Source: JABFRG01 sp046351415 | Lineage (GTDB): Bacteria; Myxococcota_A; Polyangia; Polyangiales; Polyangiaceae | Reading direction: 5' to 3' | Length of the DNA stretch: 64,000 bases | Assembly (NCBI GenBank): GCA_046351415.1 | Contig: JAXLYO010000008.1 | Location: forward strand, 297,802-361,801 | Part shown: positions 24,401 through 31,269 of the stretch, piece by piece | Position numbering within the stretch: position 1 is the first letter of the stretch | How the letters are laid out: the number at the start of each line of letters is the position of its first letter | Translations under genes and position numbers: made by a program | The notes under the pieces: model-generated | Told to the model about the DNA's origin: nothing | What the model saw: only the letters and a program-made list of their open reading frames with translations | The model's database searches: none

Positions 24401-24740
24401 GAAAAGACCCTAGCACGCCCACCTGGGAACCTGTCGAGGGAGGAAGCGCGTTCGCGGAGCTTCCCTCGTCCGATCAACCGCTGCTCGACCTGCCGAGGGG
24501 CACGGCATCGTCGACCTGGACAGGAGCTTACGCGCGGAAGAGCACGTCAGCAAAAGACGACCCACGACCGCGCGACACGCGCGACTCGCGACACGATAGG
24601 GTGTCCCGCATTTGCTCCTGGGATTCGGCCAAAGGTTCGGAATCACTCGGGTGTGAGGGCTATTCGGCAGCGGCGACGAAGCGATGATTCCCGCCGCACG
24701 CGCCTAACGTCGCGGCGCGAACTTTGCTATCCTCTGGGGG
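24401..24740. other. Divergent intergenic region, 340 bp
   Basis: Two outward -10-like elements are seen: TAGGGT (minus strand, 24412-24407) for the astA-like gene, and TATCCT (24728-24733) for the TonB-like gene. A bulged hairpin with about 10 paired bases lies at 24435-24468 (CGAGGG... pairing with ...CCCTCG). No gene is supported. Confidence 0.5.
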
Positions 24741-26474
24741 ATGCGGCGCGAAGTGGGCATTCCCCTTCTCCTCTGGGCCGCCGCCGCCGCGTGGATCCAC
24801 ACGATGTTCGGCGGTGGTGGGTACGCCGTCGCGCGCCTCCACGACGATCAAAACGACGTGCTCGCCTTCTCCGGTCGCGTGCGCGAAAAGGTGAAGCAAT
24901 CGGAGCAGGTCATTTCCGTCGACTGGGACGAAGGGAACGGTGACACGCAGGATGCGCCCGGTGAGGCGCCGTTGCCGCCGGACGCGCAGAAGGTCCAGAA
25001 GAAAGACGACGCGCAAAAGGACGCCGTCTCCGTGCCCGAGCCGCCCAAGGCGAAGCCTCCGGAGCCGAACGTGAAGCCTCCCATTCCGATCTTGCCCGCG
25101 AAGGAGCAGCCAAAGCCGCCGCCGCCACCGCCACCGGAGATGCTCCAGCAAGAGAAGCGCATCGCCGTGAAGCAACACGCGAAGCCCAACCAAGAAGACA
25201 ACCCGAACGCGAAGCACATCGCGGAAGACGCGAACCACGTCGAAAAAGAGTCGGTCGCGACGCAGACCTCGCACGATCAGGACGACCCGAACCCGACGCC
25301 CGCGGGGCAGCATGCAGGGGCCGCCGGCAGTGTTGGCAACGGTGAAAAGACTCGCATCGCCGACAGCACCGAGCACAAAGGCGAAAAGAACAAAGCGCCG
25401 GGCGATCGCGGGACGGAGTTCGACATCCAGAAGGAGCCCGCGGCGCGTCCACTCACGGCGCTCTCGCTTCCCAAGCTGAGGTCCGATCTGCCGAAGTCCG
25501 GGGGCGACGGAAGGCCTGCAGGCGCTGCAGCGCAAGCACCGAGAGCCGCACAGAATCCCGAATCGAGCAGCTCACCAGAGGTGCAGTCCGGGCCCGGCGG
25601 TTGGTCGTTCAAAGCCTTCCAACCCGGAAGCGGCGCCGAAGCGCGCGCGACGGACTCGGGGTCCACCGGGCAGTCGGCAAAAGGCGCCGAGAAGGCCTCG
25701 AAGACGCAATGGCTCGGTCTCGGCGGTAAGCCCGGCCCCGGACAAATCAATCTCAACTTGAGCCACGATGGCGTCGTCGCATCGGTGGGCGAGCAGCAGC
25801 TCCACAAAGAGCGCGTCAACGATGGCGAACGCCGCCTCAGCCAACATCGCGGATCGTGGCAAGGCTCGTCGCTCGAGCGGTGGCGTTCGGCGATCGAGAA
25901 CTACGTCGCGACCGTGAAGCCGGGCAACCAGACGTCACTCAACGCAGCGCGCGTACCCTTCGCGACGTATCTCCTCGCGATTCACCTTCGCATCCATCCG
26001 ATTTTCGCCGACACCTTCCTCGACTCTATCGAGAACCTTCCGCCCACGCATCCGCTCTCCGACAAGAAGCTGATGACTCGCCTCGAAATCATTCTCAGTC
26101 CGAAGGATGGAAGCATCACGCGCATGGGCGTCGCGCGCCCGAGCGGTGTGACCGCATTCGACCTTGCTGCGCTCGATGCCGTCCAGCGTGCTTCGCCCTT
26201 CGGCCCGGCGCCCGGCGCCATCGTGTCGACCGACGGCAAAGTGTATTTGCACTGGGAGTTCCATCGCGACGAGTCGGCCTGCACGACGGCGAATGCGCGT
26301 CCGTACATGCTCAACCTTCCGCCCGCGCCTGGGCCCGGCCCCGAGTATCCGGACACACCGAAGCATCCGACTCCCTCGGAAGGCGTGCCTGGCCGGGACT
26401 CGCGGCAGGGCTCGCTCTTCCCCGGGGGGCTCTTTCCCTCGCTGGGGGCGACGCTCGCGGGCAAAGGCTCCTGA
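24741..26474 (+). CDS. TonB-family protein (energy-transducer-like)
   Basis: 577 residues. An N-terminal hydrophobic segment (about 5-20) is the membrane anchor. A long Pro/Lys/Glu-rich periplasmic region follows, with PKAKPPEP and PKPPPPPPPE runs typical of TonB. After a Gly/Ala/Ser-rich stretch, the C-terminal part has a TonB-like domain at about 430-520 (HPLSDKKLMTRLEIILS, SGVTAFDLAALDAVQRASPF, VYLHWEFHRD). A Pro-rich tail of ~55 residues follows. TonB proteins couple ExbBD to outer-membrane receptors; exbB/exbD are not adjacent. TATCCT ends 7 nt before the ATG. Confidence 0.82.
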   Translation: MRREVGIPLLLWAAAAAWIHTMFGGGGYAVARLHDDQNDVLAFSGRVREKVKQSEQVISVDWDEGNGDTQDAPGEAPLPPDAQKVQKKDDAQKDAVSVPEPPKAKPPEPNVKPPIPILPAKEQPKPPPPPPPEMLQQEKRIAVKQHAKPNQEDNPNAKHIAEDANHVEKESVATQTSHDQDDPNPTPAGQHAGAAGSVGNGEKTRIADSTEHKGEKNKAPGDRGTEFDIQKEPAARPLTALSLPKLRSDLPKSGGDGRPAGAAAQAPRAAQNPESSSSPEVQSGPGGWSFKAFQPGSGAEARATDSGSTGQSAKGAEKASKTQWLGLGGKPGPGQINLNLSHDGVVASVGEQQLHKERVNDGERRLSQHRGSWQGSSLERWRSAIENYVATVKPGNQTSLNAARVPFATYLLAIHLRIHPIFADTFLDSIENLPPTHPLSDKKLMTRLEIILSPKDGSITRMGVARPSGVTAFDLAALDAVQRASPFGPAPGAIVSTDGKVYLHWEFHRDESACTTANARPYMLNLPPAPGPGPEYPDTPKHPTPSEGVPGRDSRQGSLFPGGLFPSLGATLAGKGS

Positions 26475-26513
26475 CACCTTCCTCGCTTCTGGAGTAAAGT
26501 CGGGCGGCTTCCC

Positions 26514-27566
26514 ATGATGCCGCACTCGGAGCCGGACGTGTTGCAAGGGCGAGGTCGCCTCGTCGGCATCCTTGCGTGCGCGACGTTCGTCACCCAGAGC
26601 TTGTTGCTTCCAGGGCTTCGGTCGCTCGGATCGGGCAAAGCCCTCGCCATCGTCGAGGTGCTCGCGCCGATGCTCGTGATGACGTCGTCGCTGTTCGCCT
26701 GGGTGTTCGCGGTGCGTGGCGCCTATGCGCTCGCGTTTCCGAGTGCGCTCTCGGTTCCGGTGCGTGTCGGTCTCGGTGGGTTTGCGATGGCGGGGCTCTC
26801 GATAGGCCTTCCCGCATTCGCAGCCCACGGTTCGATGTTCATGCTCGCGACGATGCAGCTCACGGGTTCCATCGCGTTCCTCGTGGCAGGCCTCGGGTGT
26901 TTGGGTGCACGCAAGCAACCTGGCTTTCGTCCGATGGCGGTCGTTCTCCTCATCGTAGCGGGCGCTTCGTTTCTGCGCTTTGGGTCGCACGTTTGCTTCT
27001 TCGGCGCGAGCGATTTGCTCAGCGAGGCTGCGAGCCATCCCCGTTTCATTCGCTGGGGGTCGGCACTCGCGTCGGCGGCGCTTGCACTCGAGGTCGCAGT
27101 CGTGGTCATCGGCGCGCTCGTCGCGGCAACCGTCATCGCGCCGGTCACCAGCAAACCGACAACGCGCGTGTCTCCACGGCACATGGGTGTGGCAGCTGCG
27201 GGGCTCCTCGTTGCGGCGGTCCTCACGCTCCTCTCGCTCGGGTCGAGTCATCGCGCTTTCGCGACGTTCTTCCAAATCGCGCTCGGTGACATCGAGAGCG
27301 TCAGTTTGCCGACAGGGGTTCCCGGAGCCGTACGGTTTCTCGCGATCTGGTCGCCCATCGTTGCGGCCTCGCTCCTCACGATGCGCTTTCGTTATCCGTC
27401 GGCCGCGTTGCTTGCGCTCTTGTGCTTGTCGCGCGGTATGTTCGACGTCCCCGCTTTCTACTACTTCGGCATGTTCGGCGCCTTTGGGGTGGCGCTCATG
27501 GCGGGTGAACGTCAAGAGCCTCGCAAGCCGGTCGTGACGGCTCCGCACGCGGAGTCGCTCCATTGA
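26514..27566 (+). CDS. Polytopic membrane protein, unknown
   Basis: 350 residues, very hydrophobic, with roughly eight or nine membrane helices (for example around GILACATFVTQSLLL, MVMTSSLFAWVFAV, LTGSIAFLVAGLGCL, ALALEVAVVVIGALVAA, LLVAAVLTLLSLG). No catalytic motif or transport family is recognised. The ATG at 26514 is followed immediately by a second ATG at 26517. It follows the TonB-like gene by 39 bp and precedes the Sel1 lipoprotein gene by 10 bp, so these may form one transcription unit. Confidence 0.75.
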   Translation: MMPHSEPDVLQGRGRLVGILACATFVTQSLLLPGLRSLGSGKALAIVEVLAPMLVMTSSLFAWVFAVRGAYALAFPSALSVPVRVGLGGFAMAGLSIGLPAFAAHGSMFMLATMQLTGSIAFLVAGLGCLGARKQPGFRPMAVVLLIVAGASFLRFGSHVCFFGASDLLSEAASHPRFIRWGSALASAALALEVAVVVIGALVAATVIAPVTSKPTTRVSPRHMGVAAAGLLVAAVLTLLSLGSSHRAFATFFQIALGDIESVSLPTGVPGAVRFLAIWSPIVAASLLTMRFRYPSAALLALLCLSRGMFDVPAFYYFGMFGAFGVALMAGERQEPRKPVVTAPHAESLH

Positions 27567-27576
27567 CGGTCGCGCC

Positions 27577-28236
27577 ATGAAGCCACTTCGCACCCGTTCC
27601 CGCTCCCGTTCGCGAGTCGTCCTCGTCTTCGCTGCACCTGCCATGTTTGCTTGTGCGAGTACGTCTCCGGTGCACGAAGGACCTCCGCGACCGCTCGTGA
27701 CGGCGCACGCCGACCCCGCGGAACCGAAGCACGCGGCGCCGTCGCCCCCCGCACCCACCGAGGCTCTGCGCCCATCGAACCAAACGGTCACGCACGAGCC
27801 GCGTTCACGAGAGGCCACGCAGCAGAGCGAGCAGGCGTGCAGTGCCGAACAAGATTTGCCGAGCTGTCACGGGGCGGCGCTCGACCACTACTACCGCAAG
27901 AACGAAGACGAAGACGTCCGAGCATTCGAGCTCTTTCGACGCGCCTGCGACGCAGGCTACGCCCCATCGTGCAATGGCGTCGGCACGATGATCGCCGAGG
28001 GGAGGGGAGCCGCCAAGGACCTCGCCGTTGCGGCTCGTTTCTATCATCGCGCATGCGCCGGCGATGGGGCGACTGGGTGCGAGCACTTGTCGAATGCGTT
28101 CGAGGCCGGGCACGGCGTCACGAAAGACGCCGCGAAAGCCAAGTCCGCACATGCTCGAGGTCGGTGCCTCGTCGCACAATCACTTTCGAAGAAGCCTGAC
28201 CCGGCGAAATGTCCGCCGCTCGCGCCGCTTCCCTGA
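27577..28236 (+). CDS. Sel1-repeat lipoprotein
   Basis: 219 residues. A basic N-terminus and a hydrophobic stretch end at a lipobox-like AMFAC (C26). A Pro/Ala linker follows, then Sel1-like repeats from about residue 85: FELFRRACDAGYAPSCNGVG, AARFYHRACAGDGATGCEHL and a third, partial one with AFEAGHGVTKDAAKA. The paired cysteines two helices apart are the pattern of HcpA-type (beta-lactamase-like, disulfide-stabilised) Sel1 repeats of secreted proteins. It is expected in the periplasm or outer membrane, probably in protein-protein contacts. Confidence 0.85.
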   Translation: MKPLRTRSRSRSRVVLVFAAPAMFACASTSPVHEGPPRPLVTAHADPAEPKHAAPSPPAPTEALRPSNQTVTHEPRSREATQQSEQACSAEQDLPSCHGAALDHYYRKNEDEDVRAFELFRRACDAGYAPSCNGVGTMIAEGRGAAKDLAVAARFYHRACAGDGATGCEHLSNAFEAGHGVTKDAAKAKSAHARGRCLVAQSLSKKPDPAKCPPLAPLP

Positions 28237-28248
28237 GCTCATGAGGGA

Positions 28249-28270
28249 CGAAGCGCTCAGCGGCGCTTCG
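28249..28270. terminator. Hairpin between convergent genes
   Basis: CGAAGCGC-TCAGCG-GCGCTTCG is a perfect 8-bp stem with a 6-nt loop, just after the Sel1 gene and overlapping the stop codon of the opposite Cys-rich lipoprotein gene. There is no T-run on either side, so terminator function is only suggested. Confidence 0.4.
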
Positions 28271-29255
28271 ACCAGCACGCAGGCACGTCGGGATTCGACC
28301 CGGTGAGGAGCGGCGCAAGGCCTGTGCAGTGGCCACCGACGCCGGGGGTCGTGTCCTTGAAGCACGCAACCTTGGCGCCGCTTGCAGGCTTGGGACAAGC
28401 TGCCGCCGTGCAATTTTCGACCTTTTGGGTGCAGTAACGCTCGGTCGAATTCGGGAGCGCGTCGTAACAGACGCCGTTCGTGCAGTCTTTGTCGGAGCGG
28501 CACGGCGAGCAGAGACTGCCGTCGCCCTTGCATACTGTCGCGTAGGGGTAGCAAACGTTGACGTCCGCGACTCCACCGATGCACGCGGCATCTTTCGGGC
28601 ACGAGCTGTCGCGGTCACACGTTGCCATGCACGACTTCACGCCGTTGCCATCCGCGACGCAGCGACCGCTCTTGCAATCGGCGTCGGCAACGCACGGCGA
28701 GCACTGGGTGCGTGGCAAACAGACAGTACGCGTTTCACCGTAGGTTCGGTCGGCTGCGACGGCGCTCGGAGCCGTGTTGACGGTCGCGCAGTAGAACTGA
28801 CCCGGACACTCCGAATCGGCCTTGCAGCCGAACGTGGTGCAGAGTGCGCTATTCACATCGGTCGGGCTCTCGGCGAAGCATTTGAAGCCTTGGCTTCCGT
28901 CGCATGCGGCGTTGTCCTCGCCGTCGGTCGGCGTGCAGCGACCGCCCCATTGCCCGGGCTTCGGCGTGACCTTCTTGCCGTCGATGTCGGCGCAGTAGGG
29001 CGTCTTTGCGGAGAGATTGCAGTACTGGCTCGAGCCGCACCCCTTCGCCCCGAGGTGCTCGGAGCAGGTGAGGCGACACTTCACTTCGCCCTTGGCGTCG
29101 GCGATGCATTGGTTGTCTTTCGCGCATTTCGAGGAGTCGCAACCCGCGGCACCGGCGTCCCCGGAGTTCCCGTTCACCGTGGCCGAGCAGGCGAGCAGCG
29201 TCGCCACGACGAACGGCGAAACCTGCAGCAAAAACGAGAACGTACGACCTTTCAT
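28257..29255 (-). CDS. Cysteine-rich lipoprotein
   Basis: 332 residues from the ATG at 29255, which has a good AGGAGA ribosome-binding site. The signal peptide ends in TLLAC (C23). The mature protein holds many evenly spaced cysteines in EGF/Dickkopf-like units (KCAKDNQCIADAKGEVKC, CSPCVADADCKSGRCV, CSPCRSDKDCTNGVC), separated by short loops. Such disulfide-rich repeats are common in myxobacterial surface lipoproteins; ligands are unknown. The longer frame to 29342 is not needed. Confidence 0.85.
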   Translation of the reverse strand: MKGRTFSFLLQVSPFVVATLLACSATVNGNSGDAGAAGCDSSKCAKDNQCIADAKGEVKCRLTCSEHLGAKGCGSSQYCNLSAKTPYCADIDGKKVTPKPGQWGGRCTPTDGEDNAACDGSQGFKCFAESPTDVNSALCTTFGCKADSECPGQFYCATVNTAPSAVAADRTYGETRTVCLPRTQCSPCVADADCKSGRCVADGNGVKSCMATCDRDSSCPKDAACIGGVADVNVCYPYATVCKGDGSLCSPCRSDKDCTNGVCYDALPNSTERYCTQKVENCTAAACPKPASGAKVACFKDTTPGVGGHCTGLAPLLTGSNPDVPACWSKRR

Positions 29256-29378
29256 GACATCTCCTAAGCTCTGCATACTATCGATAAGGGGCGGCGGCCA
29301 CCGAAAGAAGCCAGAGTTTGGCCCACTTCCGGCCACGTGCAAGGGACAAACCGGGGCCCTCGGTGGCCCCCAAGTGCC

Positions 29379-29406
29379 TTGACCTTTTTCCCGGGGGAAC
29401 TAGGCT
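29379..29406 (+). promoter_or_regulatory. Putative promoter TTGACC-N16-TAGGCT
   Basis: TTGACC at 29379-29384 and TAGGCT at 29401-29406, 9 nt before the ATG at 29416. It is nearly identical to the fadD promoter (19007-19035). Confidence 0.65.
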
Positions 29407-29415
29407 CCATCCACG

Positions 29416-30147
29416 ATGAGAGCTTTCGCAATTCTCCCCTTCGTTACCTTGGCCTTGGCGTGCACGACGACCGTTTCGAACGGTAGCAGCGGAACGAGCG
29501 GCACCCAGGACCCCGGCCAAGTGCGCGAGGACGACCCGCGCCTCGAGAAGCGCGACGTCAATCCGCAAGGCAAGCCCTATCCGGCGGGGCCTTACGGTAT
29601 CGGCAAGCGTGGCACGCCGGTGAGCACCAACCGAGGCGACACCATCGCGAACTTCCGCTTCCTCGGCTACCCGAAGTCGAACACGGGGGAAGGCCTCAAG
29701 ACGGTGGCGCTCGTCGACTACTACAACCCCGATGGTGGCAACGGGAACATCAAGCTCATTCACATCCAGGCGGCGGGCACGTGGTGCGTTTACTGCCGCA
29801 ACGAGCAAGACATGGTCACGCCGAAGATGGGCGAGATCGACGCGAAGGGCGTTGTCTGGCTGACCGCGGTCGTCGAAGGCGCGAAGGCAGGAAACCCGGC
29901 GGAGATGACGGACATCGATTCGTGGGTTTCGCGCCACAAGACGGTGAACACCGTCATGATCGACTCGGCGAACAAGAACCTCGGCGTCTTTTTCCGCCAG
30001 GCTGCCCTTCCGTGGAACGGCTGGGTCGACGCCCGTACGATGGAAATCCTCTCGTACCAAGAAGGCGCTCCCCAAAACTACGATTCGTTCGCCACCGAAA
30101 TGGACAAGTGGCTCGGCTTCATCGACGCGAATCCGGTCGCGAAGTGA
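29416..30147 (+). CDS. Thioredoxin-fold lipoprotein with CVYC motif
   Basis: 243 residues. The lipobox is LALAC (C16). After a Ser/Gly/Thr linker, a thioredoxin-like fold includes IKLIHIQAAGTWCVYCRNE with the redox pair C124/C127. DIDSWVSRHK and an ALPWNGWVDART segment follow at the cis-Pro region. The CxxC residues VY differ from the usual GP/PP pairs. It is probably a periplasmic thiol reductase or a cytochrome/metal thiol chaperone. It overlaps the next gene by 4 nt (GTGA), which also encodes a thioredoxin-fold lipoprotein. Confidence 0.85.
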   Translation: MRAFAILPFVTLALACTTTVSNGSSGTSGTQDPGQVREDDPRLEKRDVNPQGKPYPAGPYGIGKRGTPVSTNRGDTIANFRFLGYPKSNTGEGLKTVALVDYYNPDGGNGNIKLIHIQAAGTWCVYCRNEQDMVTPKMGEIDAKGVVWLTAVVEGAKAGNPAEMTDIDSWVSRHKTVNTVMIDSANKNLGVFFRQAALPWNGWVDARTMEILSYQEGAPQNYDSFATEMDKWLGFIDANPVAK

Positions 30148-30743
30148 GCGTGATCAAAAATCGCGTTTCGCGGGTCGCTTCGGCGGCCTGCATGCTCGGG
30201 TTCGCCATGACGGCGGCCTGTGCGGCCGAAGGCGGAAATCAACCGGGAGCGAAAGGGCCTGGGGCCGCCACGGGCACGCCTTCGATCGCGAACACGTCGG
30301 CGAGCAGCGGCCAGCAGTCGGCAGCCCAGGACTTCACTGCGCGCGACATGGACGGCAAGACGGTTCGTCTTTCCGACTACCTCGGTAAGCAGGCCATCTT
30401 GATCAATTTCTGGGGTACGTTCTGCGAGCCTTGCCTCGCGGAATTCCCGCACATTCGTCGGATGTACCGCGACAACAAGGCGAAGGGTTTCGTCGTGCTC
30501 GCCGTGTCGATGGACGGACCCGAAACGATCGCGCAGGTGCCGAGTTTCGCCAAGCGCAACAACCTCGATTTTCCGGTGCTCCTCGACGAGGACTCGCACA
30601 TCGCTGCCATCTACAATCCGAAGAAGTCGGCCCCCCTCTCGGTGCTCATCGACAAGCAGGGCAAGATTGCGCACGTGCGTGAGGGTTACAACCCCGGCGA
30701 CGAAGTCGAACTCGAAAAAGAGATCCGCGATCTCGTGAAGTGA
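30144..30743 (+). CDS. TlpA/ResA-like thioredoxin lipoprotein
   Basis: 199 residues from the GTG that overlaps the previous stop (GTG at 30150 is an alternative). The lipobox is MTAAC (C26). The redox domain runs from about residue 60: FTARDMDGKTVRLSDYLGK, ILINFWGTFCEPCLAEFPH with C94/C97, FVVLAVSMDGPET, and the cis-Pro region APLSVLIDKQGKI. The pattern is TlpA/ResA-like (AhpC/TSA-Redoxin). It likely reduces disulfides in the periplasm, for example of apocytochrome c or copper proteins. It converges with the DUF1801 gene. Confidence 0.9.
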   Translation: MSVIKNRVSRVASAACMLGFAMTAACAAEGGNQPGAKGPGAATGTPSIANTSASSGQQSAAQDFTARDMDGKTVRLSDYLGKQAILINFWGTFCEPCLAEFPHIRRMYRDNKAKGFVVLAVSMDGPETIAQVPSFAKRNNLDFPVLLDEDSHIAAIYNPKKSAPLSVLIDKQGKIAHVREGYNPGDEVELEKEIRDLVK

Positions 30744-30754
30744 ACCTTCGCTGC

Positions 30755-31261
30755 CTACCTGGGCTTGCGAGGTGAAGGCTTGGCCTTGCGCGGCGCAGCC
30801 TTGGGTTTGCGCGGCGCGGGCTTCGCGTCCTTCCGCAGCGATTCGTAGACCTCGACGAAGCCTCGGGCCGGCATGCGCGCGACCGCTTGTCCGACGAGCT
30901 CGAGTGGAAGGTCGTCGAGCGTTTTGAAACGCACGCATCCCTTGCCCATATCGAGCTTCTTCTTCGTCTTGGCCCACTGGGCCTTGAACCAAGTTGCCTC
31001 TGCTTCCTTCATGTAGAGCAAAGGAAGGTGCAGCGACATGTGGTCTTTCTTGGACGCGAGGCCGATGAACATGAGCGGCTTCTTCGGATCGCAGTGGTAC
31101 CCCTTTGGGAACACCCGATGCGGCACGAAGTAGGAGAGCATCCCATAGAGGATGCCCTCCTCGTAGTCGCCATCCAGGTTCTTCTTGATGACCTTGCGGA
31201 TTGCGATGGTCGCGGCGCGCCGCTCTTCTGGAAGAGCGGCGAGATACTCGGCAACGTCCAT
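30755..31261 (-). CDS. DUF1801 domain protein with basic tail
   Basis: 168 residues. The DUF1801/YdhG-like fold is indicated by MDVAEYLAALPEERR, the IRKVIKKNLDGDYEEGI helix, a GMLSYFVPH strand, KPLMFIGLASKKDHMSLHL and VRFKTLDDLPLELV. The last ~30 residues are a Pro/Arg/Lys repeat (PRKPKAAPRKAKPSPRKPR), which could bind nucleic acid; such tails are often added to small proteins in these bacteria. The function is unknown. It lies 8 bp after acnA on the same strand, probably co-transcribed. Confidence 0.82.
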   Translation of the reverse strand: MDVAEYLAALPEERRAATIAIRKVIKKNLDGDYEEGILYGMLSYFVPHRVFPKGYHCDPKKPLMFIGLASKKDHMSLHLPLLYMKEAEATWFKAQWAKTKKKLDMGKGCVRFKTLDDLPLELVGQAVARMPARGFVEVYESLRKDAKPAPRKPKAAPRKAKPSPRKPR

Positions 31262-31269
31262 GGGAAGAA

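Noticed and set aside
24410..24646. 78-codon minus-strand frame in the astA/tonB gap
   Set aside because: No family, no ribosome-binding site; occupies the region needed for divergent promoters.
25935..27818. 627-codon minus-strand frame
   Set aside because: Crosses three plus-strand genes in antisense; extremely Arg/Glu/His-rich composition typical of shadow frames.
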